55,691 bases of DNA from Amycolatopsis oliviviridis. GTDB lineage: Bacteria > Actinomycetota > Actinomycetes > Mycobacteriales > Pseudonocardiaceae. Numbering within the stretch: position 1 is the first letter of the stretch; every line of letters begins with the position of its first letter. Below are positions 25,156-33,826 of the stretch, piece after piece. Where the stretch lies: assembly GCF_014654365.1 (NCBI RefSeq), contig NZ_BNAY01000006.1, forward strand, positions 1 through 55,691. Reading direction: 5' to 3'. The position numbers were made by a program, and so were the translations under genes. The notes under the pieces were generated by a model. It was not told where the DNA came from and made no database searches. It worked only from the letters and a program-made list of their open reading frames with translations.

Positions 25156-26352
25156 TCAGGAGCGGGACTTGTACTCGCGGAGCAGGCCACGGCTGATGAT
25201 GGTCTTCTGGATCTCGCTGGTGCCCTCGCCGATGAGCAGGAACGGCGCCTCGCGCATCAGGCGCTCGATCTCGTACTCCTTGGAGTAGCCGTAGCCGCCG
25301 TGGATGCGGAACGAGTCCTGGGTGACCTCGGCGCAGTACTCGCTGGCGATCAGCTTCGCCATGCCTGCCTCGACGTCGTTGCGCTCGCCGGAGTCCTTGA
25401 GCCGGGCGGCGTTGACCATCATCAGGTGCGCGGCCTCGACCTTGGTCGCCATCTCGGCGAGCTTGAACGCCACGGCCTGGTGCTCGGCGATCGCCTTGCC
25501 GAAGGTCTTGCGCTGCTGGGCGTACTCCACCGCCAGCTCGAACGCGCGGATCGCGATGCCGCAGGCGCGCGCGGCGACGTTCACCCGGCCGACCTCGACA
25601 CCGTCCATCATGTAGGCGAAGCCCTTGCCCGGCGCTTCGCCGAGGACCTTGTCGGCGCCGATCTCGTAGCCGTCGAAAACGGCCTCGGTGGTGTCGACGC
25701 CCTTGTAGCCCATCTTGTCGATCTTGCCGGGGATGGTGAGGCCGGGCGCGACCTCGCCGAAGCCCTCGGGCTTCTCGACCAGGAACGTGGTCAGGTTCTG
25801 GTGGGCCTTCTCGGCGCCCTCGTCGGTCTTGACGAGCAGCGCGATCAGGTTGGAGCTGCCGCCGTTGGTCAGCCACATCTTGGAGCCGTCGATGACGTAA
25901 CCGTCGTCGGTCTTGCGGGCGCGGGTCTTGATCGCGGCGACGTCGGAACCGAGGTCCGGCTCGGACATCGAGAAAGAGCCGCGCACCTCACCGGTCGCCA
26001 TCCGCGGCAGGAAGTGCTGCTTCTGCTCCGGCGTCCCATGACGGGAGATCATGTGCGCCACGATGAAATGCGTGTTGATCACGCCGGAAACGCTCATCCA
26101 GCCGCGCGCGATCTCCTCGACCACGAGCGCGTAGGTCAGCAGCGATTCGCCGAGACCGCCGTACTCCTCCGGGATGGTGAGCCCGAACAGGCCCATCTCC
26201 TTCATTCCCTCGACGATGTCGGAAGGGTAGGTGTCGGAGTGCTCGAGCTCCTGCGCGCGCGGGATGACCTCCTTGTCCACGAACTGGCGGACCGTGGCCA
26301 GGATCTCGGACTGCACGTCGGTCAAGCCGGCGGTCTGGGCGAGGCGAGCCAT
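25156..26352 (-). CDS. Acyl-CoA dehydrogenase
   Basis: A 398-residue FAD-dependent dehydrogenase. Key blocks are FSMSEPDLGSD (FAD and acyl binding), HGGYGYSKEYEIERLMREA and EGTSEIQKTIISRGLL, where the Glu of EGTSEIQ is in the position of the catalytic base of MCAD-type enzymes. Carries out alpha-beta oxidation of an acyl-CoA thioester; chain length cannot be read. Monocistronic, 60 bp upstream of the Rv1234-like gene. Confidence 0.92.
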   Translation of the reverse strand: MARLAQTAGLTDVQSEILATVRQFVDKEVIPRAQELEHSDTYPSDIVEGMKEMGLFGLTIPEEYGGLGESLLTYALVVEEIARGWMSVSGVINTHFIVAHMISRHGTPEQKQHFLPRMATGEVRGSFSMSEPDLGSDVAAIKTRARKTDDGYVIDGSKMWLTNGGSSNLIALLVKTDEGAEKAHQNLTTFLVEKPEGFGEVAPGLTIPGKIDKMGYKGVDTTEAVFDGYEIGADKVLGEAPGKGFAYMMDGVEVGRVNVAARACGIAIRAFELAVEYAQQRKTFGKAIAEHQAVAFKLAEMATKVEAAHLMMVNAARLKDSGERNDVEAGMAKLIASEYCAEVTQDSFRIHGGYGYSKEYEIERLMREAPFLLIGEGTSEIQKTIISRGLLREYKSRS

Positions 26353-26509
26353 CGCTGCTCCCTAAATTCGCGCGCACCGGGCTCCCGGCGCTGGGTTACC
26401 GGTGAGTATGACGCCTGACCGGGGACCTCGCTATGAGCGCAGTCACGCGTACACCATCCGTGCCATCGCACTACAGTGACAAGCCGATCACAGTCCGAGG
26501 GGGACGAAC

Positions 26510-26827
26510 GTGGCTCAGCAGCCCTTTGGTGGATTCCCACCGCAACAGCAGTACGCCTTCCCGAACCAGGCCCCGGCACGGAGCAAGGACTCGGGCCTGG
26601 CGATAGCCGCCCTGATCTTTTCACTCTTCGGGCTGATCGGACTGGTGTCCGTGATCCCGGGGATCGTCTTGGGGCACGTCGCCTTCGCGAAGGCCCGGCG
26701 CGGCGAGGCGGGCGGCAAGGGCATGGCGCTGGCCGCGTTCATCGTCGGCTACCTGATCATCATCCTGTACGCCATCGCGATCCCGGTCCTGCTGAACGTG
26801 GCCGCGAAACACGGGGCGTTCCGCTGA
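26510..26827 (+). CDS. DUF4190 membrane protein, paralogue 1
   Basis: A 105-residue protein: Gln/Pro-rich start, then two membrane helices around the hallmark GIVLGHVAFAKARRGEAGGKGMALA of DUF4190. The GTG has GAGGGGGA upstream. First of three tandem paralogues on this strand, corresponding by place to Rv1233c. Confidence 0.8.
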   Translation: MAQQPFGGFPPQQQYAFPNQAPARSKDSGLAIAALIFSLFGLIGLVSVIPGIVLGHVAFAKARRGEAGGKGMALAAFIVGYLIIILYAIAIPVLLNVAAKHGAFR

Positions 26828-26860
26828 CGACTACGGTCCGAAGCCGACGAGGGGGACTCA

Positions 26861-27253
26861 ATGACGAATCCGCACGACCCGTACGGGCAGCAACACCCTT
26901 ACGGGCAGCAGCAGCCTTCCGGGCAGTTCGAGCAGCCGTACGGTCTCCAGCCGTATCAGCCTCCGCAGCAGTACTACGTCCAGCAGGCCTACGTCCGGCC
27001 GCCGGACCAGGGCATGGCGGTGGCGTCGCTGGTGTGCTCGCTGATCGGGCTGATCATGTGCTTCCCGGCGATCCTGGGGATCATTTTCGGGCACATCGCG
27101 CTCGCGAAGGCCAAACGCGGTGAAGCGGGCGGCCAGGGCATGGCGCAGGCCGGGATGATCATCGGTTACGTGATCACCGGGCTGTGGCTGATCCCGATCA
27201 TCCTGTGGTTCGTTTTCGTGGTGTTCGCGGTCGGTGCCGCGGGCATCTCGTGA
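26861..27253 (+). CDS. DUF4190 membrane protein, paralogue 2
   Basis: A 130-residue protein with a 45-residue Tyr/Gln/Pro-rich head (repeated PYGQQ), then two helices around GIIFGHIALAKAKRGEAGGQGMAQA. Ribosome site GAGGGGG lies upstream of the ATG. 33 bp after paralogue 1. Confidence 0.8.
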   Translation: MTNPHDPYGQQHPYGQQQPSGQFEQPYGLQPYQPPQQYYVQQAYVRPPDQGMAVASLVCSLIGLIMCFPAILGIIFGHIALAKAKRGEAGGQGMAQAGMIIGYVITGLWLIPIILWFVFVVFAVGAAGIS

Positions 27254-27302
27254 CCCGTTCCCGGATACGGTGGGGGCCCGCACGAACCAGGGGGCCAACC
27301 GG

Positions 27303-27992
27303 ATGAGCAGTCCCGACTCGCAGGACACACCGTCGACGTCGTCCTACACCGACTCGAACACCTTTTCGGACCCGACTTCTTCGGCTTCTTCCTCGCCCGA
27401 ACCGATGTCGAGCCCGTCGCCCGCGGAACCGCAGCAGTTCCAGCCGCCGGCGCCGTTCACGCCGCCTCCGGCGTTCGAGCCGCCCGCTCCGTTCGAGGTG
27501 CCTTCGGCCGATGCCCCGGCGCCTGCTCCTGCACCGGCTCCCGTTCCCGGGCCGGATCCGGTGCCGGTGCCTGATGAGACGTACGGGCAGACCATCGACC
27601 CGCTGACCGCCGAGCCCGTCCCGCCGTCCTTCGCGGCACCGGACTCTTCGGCTCCTCCGGTGTACACGCCGACGCCTCTGCCTGCCGCGTACCCGCCGCA
27701 GCCGTACGGCCAGCCGTACAACCCGTACGCGGCAGTGGCGGCGCCGCGTTCGCAGGACAACGGGATGGCGATCGCCGGGCTGGTGTGCTCGCTCGTCGGG
27801 CTCTGCTCGTGCGTGACCGTGATCGTCGGGGTGATCCTGGGGCACATCGGGCTGGCGAAGGCGAACCGCGGCGAAGCGGGCGGACGCGGCATGGCGCTCG
27901 CGGCGGTGATCATCGGCTACGTCGTGATCGCGCTGTACGTCGGCTTCTTCGGGACGTTGATCATCTTGGGCGTCAACGGCGAACTCGATTAG
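27303..27992 (+). CDS. DUF4190 membrane protein, paralogue 3 with long Pro/Ala head
   Basis: A 229-residue protein. Residues 1-140 are a Ser/Pro/Ala-rich disordered region; two membrane helices follow around GVILGHIGLAKANRGEAGGRGMALA. Downstream of a CCAGGGGG-like ribosome site. The three paralogues share the core but differ entirely in head length and composition, so the heads may set distinct partners. Confidence 0.8.
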   Translation: MSSPDSQDTPSTSSYTDSNTFSDPTSSASSSPEPMSSPSPAEPQQFQPPAPFTPPPAFEPPAPFEVPSADAPAPAPAPAPVPGPDPVPVPDETYGQTIDPLTAEPVPPSFAAPDSSAPPVYTPTPLPAAYPPQPYGQPYNPYAAVAAPRSQDNGMAIAGLVCSLVGLCSCVTVIVGVILGHIGLAKANRGEAGGRGMALAAVIIGYVVIALYVGFFGTLIILGVNGELD

Positions 27993-28076
27993 CGGAGTTC
28001 GGTACCGTTTCGACGAACGCCCCAGTGCCGCCTCTGATCGCAAGCGCCTGGGGCTTCGTTACGTCTCGGACCACAT

Positions 28077-28129
28077 GTCCCGAGCGCCACGCTGGGGACA
28101 CTCACCGTCCCGAACGTGGCGCTCGCGAC
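28077..28129. repeat. Interrupted inverted repeat GTCCCGAGCGCCACG / CGTGGCGCTCGCGAC
   Basis: Two 15-base arms, one mismatch apart, separated by 23 bases that themselves carry a GGAC/GTCC pair. It does not share sequence with the AAGG…CCTT families, so it is another repeat type. Lies in the 416-bp gene-free stretch 27993-28408. Confidence 0.7.
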
Positions 28130-28220
28130 GTACTGCTTGATAGTCGGTACTGCACATCCAGGCAGGCGACACCGGAGCACCCTGGGCCGGGGTGGGTCCC
28201 GGCGCCCTCGCTCGCCTGAG

Positions 28221-28275
28221 GTACATGAAGGCCCCCTTCCTTGCGCTAGGCGCAAGGAAGGGGGCCTTCATGTAC
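28221..28275. repeat. 55-bp palindrome with perfect 26-bp stem
   Basis: GTACATGAAGGCCCCCTTCC… and its exact complement around a TAG loop. The left 20 bases also occur, imperfectly, at 8087-8106, next to the left composite. With the adjoining 28263-28333 segment it is a third, rearranged copy of the composite's first part. Confidence 0.95.
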
Positions 28276-28333
28276 TTGGGAAGGTGTGAAGGTCGAGTTT
28301 CCTCGGCTGAGCCGAGGGAAGGGGGCCTTCACG
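28263..28333. repeat. Partial copy of the composite hairpin repeat
   Basis: GGCCTTCATGTACTTGGG, then GTGAAGGTCGAGTTTCCTCG, GCTGAGCCG and GAAGGGGGCCTTCACG follow the order of 8127-8197 in the left composite with few changes. The G/T-rich spacer and later hairpins are missing. Confidence 0.85.
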
Positions 28334-28408
28334 GAACGGACTTGTGATCGACCGCAGCCACATCCAGTAGGTACCTGAGACCCGCTTGGTTAGAACCCGA
28401 ATCGCCAC

Positions 28409-29245
28409 TCACGAGCCTTGAGCCGCGTCGTCCGGTTCCCGGGGCGCCGGCGCCACCTGACCGTTGGACTCCGAAGCCTCGGGCGCTGCCTTCTTCGGCG
28501 TGTTCGCGTCCAGGAAGCGCAGCAACTCCACCGGGAACGGCAGGACCAGCGTCGAGTTCTTCTCCGCCGACACCTGCACGACGGTCTCCAGCAAGCGCAA
28601 CTGCAAGGCCGCCGGGGTGTCGGCCATGGTCGCGGCCGCCTGCGAGAGTTTGTACGACGCCTGGAGTTCTCCGTCGGCCGAGATGACCCGCGCCCGCCGT
28701 TCGCGTTCGGCTTCGGCCTGCCGTGACATCGAGCGTTTCATCGACTCCGGCAGCGCGACGTCCTTGATCTCGACCCGGTCGATGTGGATGCCCCAGTCCA
28801 GCGCGGGGCTGTCGATCATCAGCTCCAGGCCCTCGTTGAGCCGTTCGCGGTTGGACAGCAGGTCGTCCAGGTCGCTCTTGCCGATGATGGACCGCAGCGA
28901 GGTCTGCGCGACCTGGCCGACGGCCGAGCGGTAGTCCTGCACGTTGACCGCGGCCAGCACCGGGTCGATGACCTTGAAGTACACGACGGCGTCCACCCGC
29001 ACGGTGACGTTGTCGCGGGTGATGCCGTCCTGCGCGGGGATCGGCATCGTGACGATCTGCATGTTGACCTTCTGCAACCGGTCCGCGAACGGCACCAGCA
29101 TCGCCAGCCCCGGCTCACGGATGGCCGGGCGCACCCGCCCGAACCGGAACACGAGACCGCGTTCGTACTGCTTCACCACGCGAAGGCTGGCCGCGACCCA
29201 AGCACCGCCCGCGACGGCGACCGCACTGAGAATCTCCACCACCAT
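28409..29245 (-). CDS. SPFH/stomatin-like membrane protein (slipin family)
   Basis: A 278-residue protein: N-terminal membrane helix (about 3-21), then the SPFH domain (VVKQYERGLVFRFGRVRPA … GITRDNVTVRVDAVVYFKV) and a helical C-terminal region with QAEAERERRARVISADGE. Stomatins form oligomeric membrane scaffolds. A partner NfeD gene, common beside slipins, is not present. Divergent from the kinase-like gene. Confidence 0.9.
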   Translation of the reverse strand: MVVEILSAVAVAGGAWVAASLRVVKQYERGLVFRFGRVRPAIREPGLAMLVPFADRLQKVNMQIVTMPIPAQDGITRDNVTVRVDAVVYFKVIDPVLAAVNVQDYRSAVGQVAQTSLRSIIGKSDLDDLLSNRERLNEGLELMIDSPALDWGIHIDRVEIKDVALPESMKRSMSRQAEAERERRARVISADGELQASYKLSQAAATMADTPAALQLRLLETVVQVSAEKNSTLVLPFPVELLRFLDANTPKKAAPEASESNGQVAPAPREPDDAAQGS

Positions 29246-29333
29246 GGCTGCTCCCGGGGTTGTTCTCGCTGTTCACGGTACGCCCGGCGGGTCACGGGCG
29301 AAACACGGTGGACAGGCCTGCCAAGGTGGGTTC

Positions 29334-30245
29334 GTGACCGGTTTCAAGATCCCGCCCAAGTTCCTCGACCGCGCCGCCGAACTCGGCCCCGGGGCCGCCG
29401 AATGGCTCGACTCCCTCCCGTTCCTCGCCGAGAAGTACACCGACAAGTGGCAACTCGAGTACGACGGCGAGGCCATGCACGGTTTCGTCGGCGTCGCCCA
29501 GCCCGTGCGCCGCGCGGACGGCTCCCCCGCGATCCTCAAGCTCGGCTGGCCGCACGAGGAATCCGACGACGAGCCGCTCGCACTGTCCACTTGGGCCGGT
29601 CAGGGCGCGGTCCTGATGTACGACAACGTGTCCGAGGACGGCGTGCTGCTCCTGGAGCGGCTCGACGCGACCCGCTCGCTCGAAACGGAGCCGATCCAGC
29701 AGGCCGTCGAGACGATCGGCGCGCTGGCGCGACGGCTGGCCGTCCCCGCTCCCGAAACACTGCAACGATCCCTGCGTGACGAAGCCGCGGAGCTGGTCAC
29801 CGAACTCCCGGAGACCTGGAGCGAACTGGGCGAGCCGTTCGACCGCGAGTACATCGACGCGGCGGTGGAGATCTGCGGGAACCTCGGGCCGGAAGCCGGT
29901 GAGCTGATGGTGAACGAGGACCTGCACTTCGAAAACGTGCTCGCCGGGGAACGCGAACCGTGGCTGGTGATCGACCCGAAGCCGCTTTCGGGTGACCTGG
30001 AGTTCGGCGCCATCTCGATCCTCTGGAACCGCCACGAAGAGTCCACAATGGACGACAAGATCAAGTGGTTCAGCGCGGCCGCCGGGGTCGACGCCGGACG
30101 CGCGCGGGCGTGGACGCTCGTGCGCGCGGTGCAGAACTGGACCTGGCTGTACGAAGACCTCGCCGAGGGCGCCTCGCCCGCGAGCCTCGCCGAGGACCCG
30201 GCTTACGCCGCCGTCCCCGGAATCGCCGCCTGGGCATTGCGGTGA
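29334..30245 (+). CDS. Aminoglycoside/hydroxyurea-phosphotransferase-like kinase (APH(6) family)
   Basis: A 303-residue protein. The catalytic loop is NEDLHFENVL, where most APH enzymes have HGDLHxxN; Asp and Asn are kept and the first His is lost. WLVIDPKPLSGD is the metal-binding DxxP segment typical of streptomycin 6-kinases. AILKLGWP supplies the ATP-binding Lys. Substrate unknown; nothing nearby implies antibiotic resistance. The GTG has AAGGTGGG upstream. Confidence 0.82.
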   Translation: MTGFKIPPKFLDRAAELGPGAAEWLDSLPFLAEKYTDKWQLEYDGEAMHGFVGVAQPVRRADGSPAILKLGWPHEESDDEPLALSTWAGQGAVLMYDNVSEDGVLLLERLDATRSLETEPIQQAVETIGALARRLAVPAPETLQRSLRDEAAELVTELPETWSELGEPFDREYIDAAVEICGNLGPEAGELMVNEDLHFENVLAGEREPWLVIDPKPLSGDLEFGAISILWNRHEESTMDDKIKWFSAAAGVDAGRARAWTLVRAVQNWTWLYEDLAEGASPASLAEDPAYAAVPGIAAWALR

Positions 30246-30289
30246 TCACACGAATCGTCGCGGGCCCCGGGAGCCGATAGCCTTCGGGC

Positions 30290-31597
30290 ATGGCAGCCGT
30301 GAACAGGGTATTCGCAGCTCAGCTGGCCGGTTTGCCGGTTTTCGGGCCCGATGGCGAATCGATCGGCAAGGTACGGGACCTGGTGGCGGGCCTGCGCCTG
30401 GACCAGCAACCGCCGCGGATCCTGGGCCTCGTGGTCGAGCTGACGACGAGGCGCCGGGTGTTCGTGCCGATGTTGCGCGTGACCTCGATCGAGCCCAGCG
30501 CGATCACGCTCGCCACCGGTTCGGTGAACATGCGGCGGTTCCATCAGCGGCCCAACGAGGTGCTGGTGGTCGGGCAGCTGTTCGACGCGTACGCCACGCT
30601 CGCGGGTTCCGACACCAGGATCACCGTCGTCGACGCCGCCATGGAACCGACGAGGACACGGGACTGGGTGCTCGCGAAGCTCGCGATCCGCGAACGGTCG
30701 AGCAGGCTCGGCCTCGGCAGGCGGCGTTCGGCGATGCAGGTGCTGCCGTGGTCGGAGGTGTCCGGGCTGGGGCTCACCGACCTGACCGGCCAGACCCAGG
30801 GCGCGGCGCAACTGCTGATGCTGTTCGACACCATGCGCCCGGCCGATGTCGCCGCGACGGTCCGTGACCTGCCGCTGAAGCGGCGGCACGAGGTCGCCGA
30901 CGCGATGGACGACGAGCATCTCGCCGACGTCATCGAGGAACTGCCCGAGGACGACCAGAAGGAACTGCTGTCCTACCTCGCCGAGGAACGGGCCGCCGAC
31001 ATCCTCGAAGCGATGGACCCCGACGACGCCGCGGACCTGCTGTCCGAACTGGCGCCCGCCGAGCAGAGCCGGTTCCTGGAGCTGATGGAACCCGAGGAGT
31101 CGGCGCCGGTGAAGCGGCTGCTGGAGTACTCCTCCGACACCGCGGGCGGTCTGATGACGCCCGAACCGGTGGTGCTGACGCCGGACGCGACGGTCGCGGA
31201 GGCGCTCGCGCACATCCGCAACGCGGACCTCCCGGTGGCGCTGGCGAGCATGGTGTTCGTCTGCCGTCCGCCGACCGAAACGCCGACAGGGCGCTTCGTC
31301 GGCGTCGTCCATTTCCAGCGGCTGCTGCGCGAACCACCGGCCGAGATGGTGGCGAGCGCCATCGACTCGCAGCTGCCCGCGCTGCGGCCGAACGCCACGT
31401 TGTCCGAGGTCACCCGCTATTTCGCCGCCTACAACCTCACTTGCGGGCCGGTGGTGGACGCCGAGGACCACCTGCTCGGCGCGGTCACCGTCGACGACGT
31501 GCTCGACCACCTGCTCCCGGAGGACTGGCGCGAGACCGGGCTGCACGACATCACCGGCGACATCACCGAAGAGACCGAGGAGGCCGAACGTGCCTGA
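30290..31597 (+). CDS. MgtE N-terminal/CBS domain protein without transport domain (Rv1232c-like)
   Basis: A 435-residue soluble protein. Residues 5-90 look like a PRC-barrel (GLPVFGPDGESIGKVRDLV), about 165-275 are the MgtE N-domain with repeated DDADLLSEL-type helices, and about 285-425 two CBS motifs (TAGGLMTPEPVVLTPDATVAEAL; GAVTVDDVLDHLLP). The membrane pore of MgtE is missing, so it may sense Mg2+ or nucleotides rather than transport. It overlaps the DUF1003 gene by 8 bp. Confidence 0.88.
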   Translation: MAAVNRVFAAQLAGLPVFGPDGESIGKVRDLVAGLRLDQQPPRILGLVVELTTRRRVFVPMLRVTSIEPSAITLATGSVNMRRFHQRPNEVLVVGQLFDAYATLAGSDTRITVVDAAMEPTRTRDWVLAKLAIRERSSRLGLGRRRSAMQVLPWSEVSGLGLTDLTGQTQGAAQLLMLFDTMRPADVAATVRDLPLKRRHEVADAMDDEHLADVIEELPEDDQKELLSYLAEERAADILEAMDPDDAADLLSELAPAEQSRFLELMEPEESAPVKRLLEYSSDTAGGLMTPEPVVLTPDATVAEALAHIRNADLPVALASMVFVCRPPTETPTGRFVGVVHFQRLLREPPAEMVASAIDSQLPALRPNATLSEVTRYFAAYNLTCGPVVDAEDHLLGAVTVDDVLDHLLPEDWRETGLHDITGDITEETEEAERA

Positions 31598-32099
31598 ACT
31601 GACGTCCGGGCGGCGGCTGGACCAGCCCCGCGGCCAGAGCCGGTTCAGGCTGAACATCGACCCCGACTCGTTCGGCCGGTTCACCGAACGGGTCGCGCGG
31701 TTCCTCGGCACCGGCAAATACCTGTTCTGGCAGACGCTGATCGTCATCGTCTGGATCGTGCTGAACCTGGTCGCGGTCTCGCTGCAGTGGGACCCGTACC
31801 CGTTCATCCTGCTCAACCTGGCGTTCTCGACGCAGGCCGCGTACGCCGCGCCCCTCATCCTGCTGGCGCAGAACCGGCAGGACGACCGCGACCGCGTCTC
31901 GCTGGACGAGGACCGGAACCGCGCCGCGCAGACGAAAGCGGACACCGAATACCTCGCGCGGGAGCTGGCGTCGCTGCGGATCGCGCTCGGCGAGGTCGCC
32001 ACGCGGGACTTCCTGCGGGGCGAACTCGACCGGCTCCGTGAAGATCTTGATGCCAAGCCGCGCAAGGCCAAACCCGACCGCACCGCTACCGGTACGTAA
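31590..32099 (+). CDS. DUF1003 membrane protein (Rv1231c-like)
   Basis: A 169-residue protein: FGRFTERVARFLGTGKYLF, two membrane helices (about 46-90), then LILLAQNRQDDRDR and a basic coiled C-terminus. These are the DUF1003 hallmarks. Its start lies inside the 3' end of the MgtE-N/CBS gene, so the two are translated together and their products may form one complex. Confidence 0.88.
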   Translation: MPELTSGRRLDQPRGQSRFRLNIDPDSFGRFTERVARFLGTGKYLFWQTLIVIVWIVLNLVAVSLQWDPYPFILLNLAFSTQAAYAAPLILLAQNRQDDRDRVSLDEDRNRAAQTKADTEYLARELASLRIALGEVATRDFLRGELDRLREDLDAKPRKAKPDRTATGT

Positions 32100-32108
32100 C
32101 ATGGACGT

Positions 32109-33254
32109 GTGACCAGTACGCAGCAACTCCCCAGCGTCGACGATGTCCGCACCGCGCTGAAGGCCGTGTACGACCCGGAGATCAAGAAACCGATCACCGA
32201 ACTCGGCATGGTCAAGGACGTGGAGGTCGGCTCGGACGGTGTGGTCATCGTCGGGATCTACCTGACGGTCGCCGGTTGCCCGCTGAAGGCGACGCTGACC
32301 AACGACACCACCGAAGCCGTCAAGAAGCTCCCCGGCGTCAGCGACGTCCGGGTCGAGCTCGACGTGATGAGCGACGAGCAACGCACCGAGCTGCGAAAAT
32401 CGCTGCGCGGGGACGCCACCGAGCCGGTGATCCCGTTCGCGCAGCCGGGCTCGCTGACCCGCGTCTACTGCGTCGCGTCCGGCAAGGGCGGCGTCGGCAA
32501 GTCCTCGGTGACGGTGAACCTCGCGGCCGCGATGGCCGAACGCGGGCTGTCCGTCGGCGTGGTCGACGCGGACATCTACGGGCACTCGGTGCCGCGGATG
32601 CTCGGCGCGCGAGAGAAGCCGACCAAGGTCGACACCATGATCATGCCGCCGCAGGCACACGGCGTGAAGGTCATCTCGATCGGCATGTTCACCCCGGGCA
32701 ACACCCCCGTGGTGTGGCGCGGGCCGATGCTGCACCGCGCGCTGCAGCAGTTCCTCGCCGACGTGTTCTGGGGCGACCTCGACATCCTGCTGCTGGACCT
32801 GCCGCCGGGCACCGGCGACATCGCGATCTCGGTGGCGCAGCTGATCCCGAACGCGGAGATCCTGGTCGTCACCACCCCGCAGCAGGCGGCCGCCGAGGTG
32901 GCCGAGCGCGCGGGCTCGATCGCGTTGCAGACGCGGCAGCGGGTCGCCGGGGTCATCGAGAACATGTCGTGGCTGGAGACGCCGGACGGTCAGAAGATGG
33001 AGATCTTCGGGTCCGGTGGCGGGCAGTCCGTCGCGGACTCGCTGTCGAAGTCGGTCGGCTCGACCGTGCCGCTGCTCGGGCAGGTCCCGATGGACCCGCG
33101 CGTGGTCTCCCACGGCGACTCGGGCACGCCGATCGTGCTTTCGGAGCCGGACGCGCCGGCGTCGCTCGTGCTCAAGGAGGCGGCGAAGAAGCTGACCGTC
33201 CGGGCGCGCGGGCTGGCCGGGATGATGCTGAACGTCACCCCCGCGGGCCGCTGA
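32109..33254 (+). CDS. mrp: Mrp/NBP35-family ATP-binding iron-sulfur carrier
   Basis: A 381-residue protein: N-terminal MIP18/DUF59 domain (VRTALKAVYDPEIKKPITELGMV) and a P-loop ATPase with GKGGVGKSS (deviant Walker A), VVDADIYGHSVPRMLG and LLLDLPPGTGDIAIS. Loads Fe-S clusters on apoproteins in characterised members. The CxxC pair that bridges the cluster in many Mrp proteins is absent here (ENMSWLETPDGQKMEIFG). GTG start, 9 bp after the DUF1003 gene. Confidence 0.93.
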   Translation: MTSTQQLPSVDDVRTALKAVYDPEIKKPITELGMVKDVEVGSDGVVIVGIYLTVAGCPLKATLTNDTTEAVKKLPGVSDVRVELDVMSDEQRTELRKSLRGDATEPVIPFAQPGSLTRVYCVASGKGGVGKSSVTVNLAAAMAERGLSVGVVDADIYGHSVPRMLGAREKPTKVDTMIMPPQAHGVKVISIGMFTPGNTPVVWRGPMLHRALQQFLADVFWGDLDILLLDLPPGTGDIAISVAQLIPNAEILVVTTPQQAAAEVAERAGSIALQTRQRVAGVIENMSWLETPDGQKMEIFGSGGGQSVADSLSKSVGSTVPLLGQVPMDPRVVSHGDSGTPIVLSEPDAPASLVLKEAAKKLTVRARGLAGMMLNVTPAGR

Positions 33255-33270
33255 CCGTCCCCCTACTTAG

Positions 33271-33332
33271 GCATTTAGTCCTCTGGATGCGGTACTTGCG
33301 CACGCAAGGACCGCATCCAGAGGACTAAATGC
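33271..33332. repeat. 62-bp palindrome, same family as 18614-18677
   Basis: GCATTTAGTCCTCTGGATGC… pairs with its complement over 30 bp with one mismatch, loop of two bases. Its core CCTCTGGATGCGGTACTTGC differs from that at 18614-18677 by one base. It lies between the convergent mrp and tatB genes. Confidence 0.95.
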
Positions 33333-33351
33333 ATGGGGTCGAAGGCCTGGG

Positions 33352-33771
33352 TCAGGTGGCGTCCGGGTCGACCGGAGGGCGTTCACCCGGCTTCAGCGGC
33401 TCGGGCTGCGAAGCCGCCGCCGGGTGGCCGTTGGGCTTCGAAGCGCCGTTGGTCCCGTTGGAACCGTTGGTGCCGTTGACGTTGTTGAGCCCCAGCGGAT
33501 CCGAGTCACCGTCGAACAGGTGCTGGGTCACGACCCGCTTCGGGTCGAAGTTCCGCAGGCCTCGCAGGTCCTCCAGCGGCTTGCGCAGCTGGTCGAACTC
33601 CGGGCCCATCTCCTCACGCAGCTGCGTCTTGGCCCCGGTCGCGAAATCGCGGACCTTGCGGACGCTCTTCGCCACCCAGGCCGCCGCTTCCGGCAGCCGT
33701 TCCGGACCGAGGATGAAAAGACCCGCGACGACGATGATGAGGATCTCTCCCCAGCCGACACTCTCGAACAC
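33352..33771 (-). CDS. tatB: Sec-independent (Tat) translocase subunit TatB
   Basis: A 139-residue protein: MFESVGWGEILIIVVAGLFI, then GPERLPEAAAWVAKSVRKVR, a TatA/B membrane helix with the Gly-Pro hinge, an amphipathic helix and a long polar tail with NGTNGSNGTNG-like repeats. It helps TatC bind twin-arginine precursors. It follows htrA, as in the sigE-rseA-htrA-tatB group of mycobacteria. Confidence 0.92.
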   Translation of the reverse strand: MFESVGWGEILIIVVAGLFILGPERLPEAAAWVAKSVRKVRDFATGAKTQLREEMGPEFDQLRKPLEDLRGLRNFDPKRVVTQHLFDGDSDPLGLNNVNGTNGSNGTNGASKPNGHPAAASQPEPLKPGERPPVDPDAT

Positions 33772-33826
33772 CCGTGTGAACCTCCGCCTCGGCGTCTTCC
33801 CCGTTCAGGGTACCCGCACGGACTCG

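Noticed and set aside
24466..26418. Long plus-strand open frame opposite the acyl-CoA dehydrogenase
   Set aside because: Antisense shadow; the minus strand encodes the complete enzyme with all motifs.
29334..30245. Streptomycin resistance gene
   Set aside because: Fold matches APH(6), but the first catalytic-loop residue differs and there is no cluster or mobile context; a resistance claim is not supported.
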